Shown: positions 52,534 through 61,563 of the stretch, in pieces
Layout of the letters: every line of letters starts with the position of its first letter
Position numbering within the stretch: position 1 is the first letter of the stretch
Notes under the pieces: generated by a model
Seen by the model: the letters and a program-made list of their open reading frames with translations, nothing else
The model's database searches: none
Told to the model about the DNA's origin: nothing
Origin: Zobellia laminariae
GTDB taxonomy: Bacteria; Bacteroidota; Bacteroidia; Flavobacteriales; Flavobacteriaceae
NCBI RefSeq assembly: GCF_009725995.1
Contig: NZ_RCNS01000003.1
Span: 496,001-560,000 of the forward strand
Length of the DNA stretch: 64,000 nucleotides
Direction: 5' to 3'
Made by a program: the position numbers and the translations under genes

Positions 52534-53612
52534 TGTTCTGGTTTTAAAAGCTCGGTCTCTTCGCTAATACCTGCTATAATTTCTATGCGGTCTAAATTCT
52601 GTAAACCTGTAGTTACCTCTACTGTACCATTAGAGGTTTCTACTCTATTCCCATCAATAAGATAGTCTTTGGGAATGGTCAGTACATCTTTTCTTTTAGC
52701 AATGATAATGTTGCCCTCTCCTGCCAAACCGGGATATAGAATTTTTGGCGGGTCATCAAAACTGGCTTCTACCGTAAAAGTTTGCGAGCGTTCATCTTTA
52801 CGGGGATAGATTTTATCTACCGTTGCCATAAAAACTTTGGATGGGTAAGCATCTAATGTAATCAACGTTTTTTGACCTAGGCTCAGTTTCACGATATCTA
52901 CCTCATCTACTAACATCTTAATTATAAAAACCGAGTCGCTTCCAACCGCAGCGATAGGTTCCATAGTGCTTACAATTTCTCCGGTTTCTTTTAGCAGCTC
53001 ATAGACCTTCCCATTAATTTTACTGGTTACCGTAAAGTCTTTGGTATTTATCTGTGCAGATTCATAGTTGTTGCGCGCTTGGCTCACTTGGGTCTTTAGC
53101 TCGTTTTTGGTCCGATCATACTTACTTTGTAACAGGTTTAAATTATTACGGGAAAGCTCATAGGCCAGCTTCCTATTGTCAAAATCTACTTTTGAACCTA
53201 TTTCTTGTTCCCACAAGCGTTTCTGTCTATAGAAATTAATAGAATCATTATGAAAAGATAGTTTCGCTGCCTTTATTTCATCTTCTAAACCCGTGAGAAC
53301 AGCAGCACTCCCGTTATAATTTTCCTGTGCCAACTTCAATGAAAGTTTAGCGTTTTCCGTATTCAGCTTGGGGGTATTATTGATAATTTGAAGTAATGGT
53401 GTTCCCTTTTGAACCAAGTCTCCCTCTTCCACTAAATTGCGGTCTAAAATTCCGCCTACGGCAGCGTATACCTTATACAGACTGTCTGGCTGAATTGTAG
53501 CAGACGCATACACAGATTCTGTTAGCTCCGATTTCTGAGGAAACACCTTCTCTTGTTCGTCACCACAGGACTGTAATGCGAATACAAAAATCAAAATAAT
53601 TAAATAGCGCAT
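52530..53612 (-). CDS. HlyD-family periplasmic adaptor (efflux membrane-fusion lipoprotein)
   Basis: I start at ATG 53612 (MRYLIILIFVFALQSCGDEQ), which gives a clean lipoprotein signal; a TTG at 53636 would add eight residues. The protein has the adaptor order: a lipoyl-like half (AAVGGILDRNLVEEGDLVQK), a long alpha-helical hairpin (about 80-185), the second lipoyl half (TSKINGKVYELLKETGEIVS) and a beta-barrel (LGQKTLITLDAYPSKVFMAT). It links an inner-membrane pump to an outer-membrane channel; no TolC-like gene is nearby. It is the first gene of the efflux operon. A TGAG-N4-GTCA site lies 52 bases upstream of this start. Confidence 0.92.
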   Translation of the reverse strand: MRYLIILIFVFALQSCGDEQEKVFPQKSELTESVYASATIQPDSLYKVYAAVGGILDRNLVEEGDLVQKGTPLLQIINNTPKLNTENAKLSLKLAQENYNGSAAVLTGLEDEIKAAKLSFHNDSINFYRQKRLWEQEIGSKVDFDNRKLAYELSRNNLNLLQSKYDRTKNELKTQVSQARNNYESAQINTKDFTVTSKINGKVYELLKETGEIVSTMEPIAAVGSDSVFIIKMLVDEVDIVKLSLGQKTLITLDAYPSKVFMATVDKIYPRKDERSQTFTVEASFDDPPKILYPGLAGEGNIIIAKRKDVLTIPKDYLIDGNRVETSNGTVEVTTGLQNLDRIEIIAGISEETELLKPEQ

Positions 53613-53664
53613 AGTATGTAAATTGCTCATATTCAAATTAAAGGGAAATTCTATTCAAAGAACA

Positions 53665-53676
53665 TGAGATAAGTCA
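53665..53676. promoter_or_regulatory. Crp/Fnr-like palindrome 2
   Basis: TGAGATAAGTCA, close to a TGAC-N4-GTCA dyad (one mismatch in the left arm), 52 bases upstream of the adaptor start codon on the minus strand, within the region divergent with the P-type ATPase gene. Confidence 0.45.
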
Positions 53677-53772
53677 TGCTATTAACAATTTTGTATAGAA
53701 AAATAGTCCAACTCATTATTAGATGTGTTGAAGTACCACTAAATTTTCAATCTTCATTTTCCTGTTTTAAGA

Positions 53773-53784
53773 TGATATAAATCA
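53773..53784. promoter_or_regulatory. Crp/Fnr-like palindrome 3
   Basis: TGATATAAATCA is a perfect TGAT-N4-ATCA dyad, the half-site pair expected of FNR/DNR-type regulators. It ends 45 bases before the start codon of the P-type ATPase. Confidence 0.5.
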
Positions 53785-53829
53785 ACCTTTAAATATATTA
53801 TTTCTCCTATTTTTGAGAAAAGGAAGATC

Positions 53830-56337
53830 ATGGCCGTTGAAAATTTTGGTATAAAGGGATTGACGGACGAGCAAGTTGTTACATCCAGAAAGACCCATGG
53901 TGCCAACTCATTTACCTATAAAGAGAAAAACGGATTTCTAGAAGCCCTAAAAAGTATCTTGAAAGAACCGATGATTCTTATATTGTTGGTGGCTTCTTCC
54001 ATATATTTTATCACCGGAAATTTTGGAGATGGCATCTTTATGGTTGCTGCCATAATATTGGTCGGTTCCATATCCCTCTATCAAGATTCTAGAAGCCGAA
54101 AGGCGTTAGAAAAGTTAAAAAACCTTACCGAGCCCAATTGCAAGGTTATACGCAACGGGGTTACCGTAGAAATACCCAGTGAAGAACTTGTTATAGGCGA
54201 TAGCCTAATTGTAGAAGAGGGCACGATGATTCCCGCAGATGCAACTATTGTACACTCCAATGATTTTTCTGTAGATGAAGCTACGCTTACCGGGGAATCG
54301 CTTTCGGTTTTTAAAGAGACTTCCTCTACGAACAATACTATTTTTACGGGCACCATCGTAGCCAGTGGTTTGGCTATCGCTACTGTCACGGCCATTGGCA
54401 ACCACACGCAACTTGGAAAAATTGGTAATAGCCTAGATAACATTGTAGATGAAAAAACACCTTTAGAACGGCAAATTGCCAATTTTGTAAAACAAATGGC
54501 CATTTGGGGCGGTATTACTTTTCTATTGGTTTGGGGTATAAATTATTTTAACTCCCATAATATCCTAGACAGTTTACTAAAAGCACTGACTCTTGCCATG
54601 AGTATTCTGCCCGAAGAAATCCCTGTGGCATTCACCACCTTTATGGCTTTAGGGGCTTGGCGTTTAATGAAGTTGGGAGTTGTAGTTAAACAAATGAAAA
54701 CCGTGGAAACTTTGGGTAGTGCCACCGTTATATGTACGGATAAAACCGGAACGCTTACCCAAAACAAAATGAGCCTCGCCAGACTATTTTCCATTAAAAC
54801 TGGAAAAATAACTTCTACCGAAGCTATACTAAAAAATGAAGAAAAAGAGCTTATAACCGTTGCCATGTGGGCCAGTGAGCCCATACCTTTTGATCCCATG
54901 GAAATTTCTCTGCATAATGTCTACGCAAAGCAGACGGATGTAGACGAAAGACCAAAGTATCATATGATTCACGAATACCCTTTAGGAGGCAAACCACCTA
55001 TGATGACCCACCTGTTCGAAAATGAATCTGGGCAACGTATCATTGCGGCTAAGGGTGCTCCAGAGGCTTTGATACAAATCTCAAACCTAACTGCAGAAGA
55101 AAAGGAATCTGTTTACGCTACCATCGATGAGCTTGGCGAACAGGGTTTTCGTTTATTGGGTGTTGGCCAAGCTCTTTTTGAAGGCACGGACTTTCCTAAA
55201 CTCCAACAAGATTTTTCTTTTGAATTCAAAGGTCTAGTTGCGTTTTATGATCCTCCAAAGAAAAATATAAATCAAGTTCTTAAAGATTTTGATACCGCTG
55301 GAATAAATGTAAAACTGGTTACAGGAGATAATTCTGCTACGGCCGTAGCTATTGCCAAAGAAATTGATTTTATAGGATATGATAAATGCATGTCCGGTGA
55401 TGAGTTGATGCAGCTCACCGATGCTGAATTACAAAAGAAAGTGATGGATACGCAAGTCTTCAGCCGTATGTTTCCTGAAGCCAAACTCAGAATTATAAAT
55501 GCGTTAAAGGCGAATAATGAAGTGGTAGCCATGACAGGCGATGGGGTTAATGACGGACCAGCACTTAAAGCGGCACACATTGGTATTGCCATGGGAAACA
55601 AGGGTACCGAAATTGCCAAGCAAGCCGCCTCCTTAATTTTGGTAGATGACGACCTTTCTAAAATGGTAGATGCCATTGCCATGGGAAGAAAGATTTATAC
55701 CAACCTAAAAAAAGCGATTCAGTATATTATCTCTATTCACATTCCTATTATACTTACGGTGTTTATTCCCTTGGCGTTACGGTGGATTTATCCGTCTATA
55801 TTCTCGCCATCGCATGTTATTCTATTGGAACTCATTATGGGACCTACCTGCTCTATCATTTATGAAAATGAGCCTATGGAGAAAAATACCATGATCAAGA
55901 AGCCAAGGCCGTTTACTACAACTTTTTTCAAGTTCAATGAATTGACCACAAGTATCATACAAGGTCTGGTAATAACTTTGGCTTCGCTATCTGTTTACCA
56001 ATATGCCGTGGGACAAGGTTTTGGTGAAGCAACAACCCGTACTATGGTTTTTATGGTACTAGTAGTTGCCAATATCTTTTTAACCTTGGTGAACCGTTCT
56101 TTTTACTTCTCTCTATTTACAACATTGAAGTATAAAAATAATCTAGTAGGTCTTATCATAGGTATTACAATTGCTTTGGCCGCTCTCCTACTCTTTGTCC
56201 CGCCATTAACTGCATTCTTTGAGTTTAATACTTTAAGTGCATCCCAATTGCTTGTGAGCCTTTTTGCAGGAAGTATTTCCGTGCTTTGGTATGAAACCGT
56301 TAAATGGGGTAAAAGAACAAAGGCCCAGAAAAACTAA
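53830..56337 (+). CDS. Cation-translocating P-type ATPase (P2-like)
   Basis: The 835-aa protein has an N-terminal cation-ATPase segment, the actuator loop with DEATLTGESLSV, and the phosphorylation site D304 in ICTDKTGTLTQN. The nucleotide domain contains KGAPEALI, and the hinge is MTGDGVNDGPALKAAHIGIA. About ten membrane helices are seen. The M4 motif reads MSILPEEIPVAFTTFMALGA (PEEIPV in place of the PEGLP of classical calcium pumps), a form found in a bacterial group of Ca-ATPase relatives. The ion cannot be decided; calcium is the first guess. It is divergent from the efflux operon and shares with it an intergenic region holding two palindromes. Confidence 0.92.
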   Translation: MAVENFGIKGLTDEQVVTSRKTHGANSFTYKEKNGFLEALKSILKEPMILILLVASSIYFITGNFGDGIFMVAAIILVGSISLYQDSRSRKALEKLKNLTEPNCKVIRNGVTVEIPSEELVIGDSLIVEEGTMIPADATIVHSNDFSVDEATLTGESLSVFKETSSTNNTIFTGTIVASGLAIATVTAIGNHTQLGKIGNSLDNIVDEKTPLERQIANFVKQMAIWGGITFLLVWGINYFNSHNILDSLLKALTLAMSILPEEIPVAFTTFMALGAWRLMKLGVVVKQMKTVETLGSATVICTDKTGTLTQNKMSLARLFSIKTGKITSTEAILKNEEKELITVAMWASEPIPFDPMEISLHNVYAKQTDVDERPKYHMIHEYPLGGKPPMMTHLFENESGQRIIAAKGAPEALIQISNLTAEEKESVYATIDELGEQGFRLLGVGQALFEGTDFPKLQQDFSFEFKGLVAFYDPPKKNINQVLKDFDTAGINVKLVTGDNSATAVAIAKEIDFIGYDKCMSGDELMQLTDAELQKKVMDTQVFSRMFPEAKLRIINALKANNEVVAMTGDGVNDGPALKAAHIGIAMGNKGTEIAKQAASLILVDDDLSKMVDAIAMGRKIYTNLKKAIQYIISIHIPIILTVFIPLALRWIYPSIFSPSHVILLELIMGPTCSIIYENEPMEKNTMIKKPRPFTTTFFKFNELTTSIIQGLVITLASLSVYQYAVGQGFGEATTRTMVFMVLVVANIFLTLVNRSFYFSLFTTLKYKNNLVGLIIGITIALAALLLFVPPLTAFFEFNTLSASQLLVSLFAGSISVLWYETVKWGKRTKAQKN

Positions 56338-56376
56338 GGTGTATAGTTAAAGTTCAAATACTAGTCAGATAGCTGC

Positions 56377-57030
56377 CTAAAGCTTTACGCCATAGGCTAA
56401 ATCTCCTGCATCTCCAATACCAGGAACAATGTAACCTCTTGCGTTAAGCTCGGGGTCTATTGCGGAAATCCATAAATGGGTGTTTTCAGGGAATACACTT
56501 TGTACATGCTCAATACCGGCCTGCGCTCCAATAACCGAAACAATATGAATTTGTGCAGGTGTACCGTGGTTTTTTAGTGACTTCAAAACATTTTCTAAAG
56601 TTTTTCCGGTAGCCAACATTGGGTCTGTGAGCACTAGAATTTTACCGTCCAAAGAGGGGGCAGCAAAATAATTTACAATAACTTCAAAGGCATCCTCATC
56701 TCCTCTGTGGTGTCGGTATGCAGAAATAAAGGCATTCTCAGCACCGTCAAAATAATTCAATAGACCTTGATGTAATGGTAGTCCGGCCCTTAAAACGGAA
56801 CACAAAACCAACTTATCTATTGGCAAGGTTATTTCTTTGGTACCCAATGGTGTGGTCACCTCACTACTTTCATACTGAAAGGACTTACTCATTTCATAAC
56901 TCAAGACTTCTCCAATACGCTCAATATTCCGCCTAAAACGCATGGCATCTTTTTGGATGTCTACATCTCTAATTTCAGCGATGAATTTGTTCATGAGCGA
57001 ATTGCTTTCGCCTAGATTATGGACCGTCAT
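56377..57030 (-). CDS. upp: Uracil phosphoribosyltransferase
   Basis: The 217-aa protein has the uracil phosphoribosyltransferase signatures: LVLCSVLRAGLPLHQGLLNY, the PRPP-binding loop ILVLTDPMLATGKTLENVL, and the uracil-binding C-terminus RGYIVPGIGDAGDLAYG. It converts uracil and PRPP to UMP in pyrimidine salvage, in the cytoplasm. The ATG at 57030 gives a normal length. It stands alone: the ATPase gene converges on it with 39 bases between the two stops, and the thioredoxin/di-haem operon upstream is cut off by a terminator at 57117. Confidence 0.94.
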   Translation of the reverse strand: MTVHNLGESNSLMNKFIAEIRDVDIQKDAMRFRRNIERIGEVLSYEMSKSFQYESSEVTTPLGTKEITLPIDKLVLCSVLRAGLPLHQGLLNYFDGAENAFISAYRHHRGDEDAFEVIVNYFAAPSLDGKILVLTDPMLATGKTLENVLKSLKNHGTPAQIHIVSVIGAQAGIEHVQSVFPENTHLWISAIDPELNARGYIVPGIGDAGDLAYGVKL

Positions 57031-57116
57031 AGAATGAATATGATTTGAGTTATGGTTATATTTTAAATATGCCCAAAAGGTACATCTAAATCATAAACCG
57101 AAAAAAGTTTACTTGT

Positions 57117-57152
57117 AAAAAAAGGGTCTTATAAATTACAAGACCCTTTTTT
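57117..57152 (-). terminator. Rho-independent terminator of the trxA/di-haem operon
   Basis: AAGGGTCTT (57122-57130) pairs with AAGACCCTT (57140-57148); A runs precede and T runs follow, so it works in either direction. It lies about 75 bases beyond the stop of the minus-strand di-haem lipoprotein gene. Confidence 0.85.
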
Positions 57153-57227
57153 CAACCATCTAAAAATAGATTCTGAAGAACTACCTATTTACGAACTATC
57201 TGTATTTTTTAATTTTATTTAAACTGC

Positions 57228-58226
57228 TTATTTATCGCTAAAAAACTCAATACTCCACATACCGCGAACTTGGTTTACATCATAACCAAGTGCCATATCC
57301 TCTGGATACAGTTTATTTAAAGCTGTCATAGTCTCCGGTAAAACCTGCGTATTGGGCTTGCCATGACATTGCAGGCAAAGCGCATTGGTAACGATTGGGT
57401 AATAGAAAGACACTTCTCCGTCCTCCGTTTCAACCACTGGCTCCAGTTCCTCTCCAGATGCCAAAGCTTTTTTGAATGAAGCTATATATTCCAATTCCTT
57501 GGCACTAGCCTTATTTTTAGGGTTTCTGGTCTTATCCGAAACTCTTTGGATTACTGCATTTTTCATTAATGAAACGCTATCTGTAATCGTAGTTGCCTCT
57601 AGGTTACAAAAACCTATAGCGCCCACGGTTCCTTTTTCCTGAATAGCTTTCGTTAGGCTTTTACCCAATGCCATCTTAGCTTCTTTTGCATAGGACATTC
57701 CTATTGCACCGTACACTTTTCCGGGTTCAGGGTAGTCAAAGCAATTGCATTGCTCCATACCCATTCCTATCTTGTGCGAAGCTTTAAAATGTTCATCAAA
57801 ACCTTCTGGGCGTTCTAGTTCATTATTGTAGATGTAATCTGCAATCTTGGCTACAGCTTCATCACGATTTGGTAGGTATGGCATAGGACCAAACCTTTTA
57901 TGTGCAGCAGGAATTTTCGTTTCCGTTTCCGGATCGTTTACCCATTTAATCAAGGCTTCTGTAAATTCTTCTTGAGTTACCGTAGAATCTATATAGTGTC
58001 TTTTGATTGCCTCCATTGGTGGTGCAATCCTATCTACCATTTTTGTTTTGGGATCATGACACATATAACACTCGCGCTCCAAAATTACTTTCCCAGGATG
58101 GGGTTCTTGGATTGCGGTATTTACAGCTACGTCAATATTCTCAACAGATTCGATTTTATTTTTTTGACTCTCTTTACAACTTGTAAAAAAGAGAACAACA
58201 AGTAAAAGAACAGAATACTTTTTCAT
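57228..58226 (-). CDS. DUF3365-type di-haem c lipoprotein
   Basis: The 332-aa lipoprotein (lipobox FFTSC, C17) carries two CxxCH haem c sites: CYMCH at residues 53-57 in an N-terminal cytochrome-like stretch, and CLQCH near residue 281 inside a DUF3365 (Tll0287-like) sensor domain (VSLMKNAVIQRVSDKTRNPK and FYYPIVTNALCLQCHGKP). The fold suggests a periplasmic redox or ligand sensor rather than a simple electron carrier. The gene follows trxA by 31 bases on the same strand and is ended by the terminator at 57117, so the two are one operon. The N-terminal cytochrome fusion to DUF3365 is worth noting. Confidence 0.85.
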   Translation of the reverse strand: MKKYSVLLLVVLFFTSCKESQKNKIESVENIDVAVNTAIQEPHPGKVILERECYMCHDPKTKMVDRIAPPMEAIKRHYIDSTVTQEEFTEALIKWVNDPETETKIPAAHKRFGPMPYLPNRDEAVAKIADYIYNNELERPEGFDEHFKASHKIGMGMEQCNCFDYPEPGKVYGAIGMSYAKEAKMALGKSLTKAIQEKGTVGAIGFCNLEATTITDSVSLMKNAVIQRVSDKTRNPKNKASAKELEYIASFKKALASGEELEPVVETEDGEVSFYYPIVTNALCLQCHGKPNTQVLPETMTALNKLYPEDMALGYDVNQVRGMWSIEFFSDK

Positions 58227-58257
58227 TTAGGTCGATTAAATAAGGGTTCAAATCACA

Positions 58258-58557
58258 TTAAGATTTTGACTTCACAATTTGTATTATGTCATTTTTCTGC
58301 AAAACGCCAGACTGTCTCCACACCTGTTTTCCGTTTTTAAATAACATCATAGTAGGCACACCACGTACATTATACGTGCTGGCCAAGGGTTGATTTTTAT
58401 CCACATCTATCTTTACGATTTTTATGCTTTCTCCCAGTTCTTCTTTCACTTGCTTTAAAATAGGCGCCAACATTTTACAAGGTCCACACCAATCCGCAAA
58501 AAAATCTACCAACACAGGTGTGTCAGATTCTATTATAGTATTAAAACTGCTTTTCAT
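58258..58557 (-). CDS. trxA: Thioredoxin
   Basis: The 99-aa protein is a classical thioredoxin with the active site WCGPC at residues 23-27 in LVDFFADWCGPCKML, the partner segment KIDVDKNQPLASTYNVRG and the cis-proline in GVPTMMLFKNG. There is no signal peptide, so it is cytoplasmic. It is the first gene of an operon with the di-haem lipoprotein, preceded by a perfect TGAC-N4-GTCA palindrome ending 49 bases before its start codon. A short stand-alone thioredoxin in a stress block fits a role under low oxygen or oxidative stress. Confidence 0.93.
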   Translation of the reverse strand: MKSSFNTIIESDTPVLVDFFADWCGPCKMLAPILKQVKEELGESIKIVKIDVDKNQPLASTYNVRGVPTMMLFKNGKQVWRQSGVLQKNDIIQIVKSKS

Positions 58558-58606
58558 TTTTCTAATTTAGATTTATAAAATTACTAAAAATTGCCCTCGC
58601 TAAAAC

Positions 58607-58618
58607 TGACGTAAGTCA
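58607..58618. promoter_or_regulatory. Crp/Fnr-like palindrome 4
   Basis: TGACGTAAGTCA, a perfect TGAC-N4-GTCA dyad, between trxA (49 bases to its start) and the divergent UspA gene (108 bases to its start). A Crp/Fnr-type dimer could act on both promoters. Confidence 0.55.
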
Positions 58619-58726
58619 TGGTTTATAATATTCTTCTCGATTAACTTTATATAAGTAACTAAAATCACAGCGGCGCTTCCGTAATGTAAATGGTTACGAG
58701 GATTGTTTAATTATAAAACAAGCAAG

Positions 58727-59575
58727 ATGAAAAATATATTGGTCGCCACAGACTTTTCCAACAATGCATATTGTGCTCTTTTTTATGCTACGCAATTATT
58801 GAAGTCAACTGAATGCAACTTTTACCTTGTAAACGTTTACAATGACCTCACGCCTTTAATTGGAGCAAAATCAGAATTTTTAGTCGGTCAAAAGCTATTG
58901 AATGAATTAGCTGCTACTTCCAAAGAAAAAATTACGGCTCTTGAACATAAAATAACCTTGGATAATGAAAACACTTTACACAAATTTGAGACCATTTCTA
59001 AAAAAGGGAATCTAGTTAAAACCATACACCATATGCTCAATGCATTTGATATTGATTTGGTGGTTATGGGCAGCAAAGGCTATACAGGTGCTAAGGAGAT
59101 TTTTCTTGGTAGTAATACCATTCAAGTGGCCAATACTATAACCCAATGTCCTGTTTTGACCATTCCAAAAGAATTAGATTTTGTTGCACCAACGGACATT
59201 GCCTTTGTAACAGACTATAAAAAAGGGTGTACTAAAAAAACAACCGCACCTCTTTTGTTCATTGCAGAACTCTTTAACGCCACAATTAAGGTCATGCATA
59301 TTAATGAAGAAGAGGAGCTAAGTAAAGAACAAGAATCTCACAGAGAAATGCTTGAACTATGTCTTAAAAACACCGAGCATAGTTCTCATTGGGTACAGGC
59401 TTTTGCAGACAAGGCCATGGTTATAGATGATTTTCTAAATAACCAGGGCGTAGATATGTTTGCTATGGTGCACTACAAACACAGCTTCTTTGATCGCATT
59501 TTACATGAGCCTGTGGTTAAAAATGTAAGCATGTACTCTAATATACCATTTCTAATATTGCCCTTTAAAGACTAA
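58727..59575 (+). CDS. Universal stress protein (two UspA domains)
   Basis: I start at ATG 58727 (MKNILVATDFSNNAYCALFY). The protein is about 282 aa. The first UspA domain (about 1-140) is well preserved, with the nucleotide-binding segment VVMGSKGYTGAKEIFLGSNT typical of ATP-binding members. The second half (from about ALPKELD to LPFKD) is a more divergent UspA fold (DIAFVTDYKKGCTKKTTAPL). It has the same architecture as the next gene, with which it forms a tandem pair (63 bases between the stop and next start). It is cytoplasmic and probably part of the redox/stress regulon controlled from 58607. Confidence 0.88.
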   Translation: MKNILVATDFSNNAYCALFYATQLLKSTECNFYLVNVYNDLTPLIGAKSEFLVGQKLLNELAATSKEKITALEHKITLDNENTLHKFETISKKGNLVKTIHHMLNAFDIDLVVMGSKGYTGAKEIFLGSNTIQVANTITQCPVLTIPKELDFVAPTDIAFVTDYKKGCTKKTTAPLLFIAELFNATIKVMHINEEEELSKEQESHREMLELCLKNTEHSSHWVQAFADKAMVIDDFLNNQGVDMFAMVHYKHSFFDRILHEPVVKNVSMYSNIPFLILPFKD

Positions 59576-59638
59576 CTAACAGCCTATTTGATTAGCTATT
59601 TAGCAAATACATTTAATACTCACTTAAGAAATAATATC

Positions 59639-60478
59639 ATGTACAAAAGAATATTGGTACCGACAGATTTCTCAAAAAACGCCCTTAATGCGGTGCGGTA
59701 CGCACTTGATTTATACGCAAAGCTGAATTGTGAATTTTATTTTTTGAATGTTTTTAAGTTAGAATATTACACTACTGATACCCTCATTATTCCCGAACCG
59801 GGTAGCCAGGAGTTTGAGATTGCAAAAGCCAAATCAGAAGAAAATTTCGTGAAGTTATTAGATATGCTAGCACTGCATCATGACAACCCAAAACATATCT
59901 ACCACACCATACCAACTTTTACTTTTCTATCTGCAGCGATAAAAAAAACCATTTCAAACAAGGATATTAATTTGGTGGTTATGGGTACCAAAGGTGCATC
60001 TGGTGCCAAAGAGGTTATTTTTGGTAGTAACACGGTAAAGACTATGGAAATCGTATCCGAATGTCCCGTTTTGGCCATACCAGCAGATATCCGTTTTTCC
60101 CCTCCAAAAGAAATTGTTTTTCCAACAGATTTCAAGTCCAGTTTTAAACGAAAAGAATTGAATTACCTTATTGAAATTGCTAAAATGCATGGTTCCGCCA
60201 TTCGCATACTACACGTCTCAAAAAAACAAATACTAAAACCTGAACAGGAAGAAAACAAAATACTATTAGATAATATATTAGACGAAGTGGCTCATAGTTT
60301 TCATACTCTAACAGAAAAAAACATAGCAGACAGCATAACTGCTTTTGTAGAAAGTAGAGATAGCGATATGATTGCTTTTATTAACCAAAGACACTTTTTC
60401 TTCGAGAAAATATTTACTAAACCATTAATCAAAGAAATAGGATATGATGCTACTGTGCCTATTTTGGCCTTACATTAA
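59639..60478 (+). CDS. Universal stress protein (tandem paralogue)
   Basis: I start at ATG 59639 (MYKRILVPTDFSKNALNAVR); upstream in-frame codons are unlikely to be used. The 279-aa protein has an N-terminal UspA domain with VVMGTKGASGAKEVIFGSNT and a second, weaker domain (EIVFPTDFKSSFKRKELNYL). It is a paralogue of the preceding protein, sharing the phrase order and the second-domain ending. It lies in the same direction as the MscS channel and the nuclease genes. ATP binding and a role in stasis or hypoxia are inferred from the family. Confidence 0.88.
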   Translation: MYKRILVPTDFSKNALNAVRYALDLYAKLNCEFYFLNVFKLEYYTTDTLIIPEPGSQEFEIAKAKSEENFVKLLDMLALHHDNPKHIYHTIPTFTFLSAAIKKTISNKDINLVVMGTKGASGAKEVIFGSNTVKTMEIVSECPVLAIPADIRFSPPKEIVFPTDFKSSFKRKELNYLIEIAKMHGSAIRILHVSKKQILKPEQEENKILLDNILDEVAHSFHTLTEKNIADSITAFVESRDSDMIAFINQRHFFFEKIFTKPLIKEIGYDATVPILALH

Positions 60479-60624
60479 AGGAACCTAACAATGAATTAAA
60501 CAGGAACTTGGGTAAAGAAGAAGAATACTTACAGAACCACTATTTTTTTAATAGCTAAAAGATGGTCATCATTTCAAAAAATCTTCTCGATATCTCCGTA
60601 TTAATAGTTTTATAAAAAACATTC

Positions 60625-61530
60625 ATGGACGCACTGCTCAACTTTCTAAATGACCCACTAGCCGCAAAGGTTTTAAAACTTTTGTTGTGGATTATCTTTA
60701 TTGTTTTCTCCATTGGCTTTCTAAGGAAGCTGCTTAAAAAACGTATTAGTGATGTAACCATTAGATACAAGGCCCAAAAGGGTGTTGAACTCGTTGGCTA
60801 TTTTTTGATTTTCCTTTTAATATTGATTTCTTTTACCGTGAAAAGTATAGCGGACTATACTATTATCATCGGTCTGTTTACTGCGGGAATTACCTTTACG
60901 TTGCAAGAGCTCATCTTAAGTATAACAGGTTCATTTTACATTTTTTTTGTCCGTGTTTACAAACCTGGCGATAGAATTGAGATTAATGGTATAAAAGGCG
61001 ATGTAATTGATATTGATAGTATTTACACAACCCTAATGGAATTGGGCGAATGGGTAAGTAGCGATAACTATTCTGGGCGAATTGTAAAAATCAGTAATTC
61101 CTTTGTTTTTAAGGGGCCTATTAAAAACTATTCTATGGATTTCCCTTTTCTGTGGGACGAGCTAAATATTATGGTTACCTATGAATCCGATATCGCATTA
61201 GCGAAAAAAATCATACTGGATGACGCCACAGAACTACTTTCTGAATACACCAAAAATTCACTGACCAAGTGGAAAGAAATGGTTGCCCATTATTATATTG
61301 AAGACGCCACTCTAGAACCAACCGTAGCACTAAAAATTACCGATAATTGGATTGAAATTAACCTAAGGTATATAACGGATTATAAGAGACGCCGCATTAC
61401 AAAGAATCAACTTTTTGAGCGTATTCAACAATCTATAGTTGCCTCTAACGGTAAAGTAGTTTTAGCTTCTACTACGCTACAATTACTAAAAATTCCCGAC
61501 GTAAATGTTCAGGTAAAGAGCTCAGTGTAA
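60625..61530 (+). CDS. Mechanosensitive ion channel (MscS family)
   Basis: The 301-aa protein has three N-terminal helices (LLLWIIFIVFSIGFLRKLL; GYFLIFLLILISFTVKSIAD; a pore helix around GLFTAGITFTLQELILSITG) followed by the MscS beta domain (GDRIEINGIKGDVIDIDSIY, TTLMELGEWV, VKISNSFVFKGPIKNYS). The C-terminal part has the alpha/beta cage with LLKIPDVNVQVKSS. It is an inner-membrane channel that opens under osmotic stretch. It sits between the UspA pair and the nuclease gene (33 bases downstream), consistent with a stress-response operon. Confidence 0.9.
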   Translation: MDALLNFLNDPLAAKVLKLLLWIIFIVFSIGFLRKLLKKRISDVTIRYKAQKGVELVGYFLIFLLILISFTVKSIADYTIIIGLFTAGITFTLQELILSITGSFYIFFVRVYKPGDRIEINGIKGDVIDIDSIYTTLMELGEWVSSDNYSGRIVKISNSFVFKGPIKNYSMDFPFLWDELNIMVTYESDIALAKKIILDDATELLSEYTKNSLTKWKEMVAHYYIEDATLEPTVALKITDNWIEINLRYITDYKRRRITKNQLFERIQQSIVASNGKVVLASTTLQLLKIPDVNVQVKSSV

Positions 61531-61563
61531 AATAGATTTCATCCCCCTTTAATAACTCAACTT

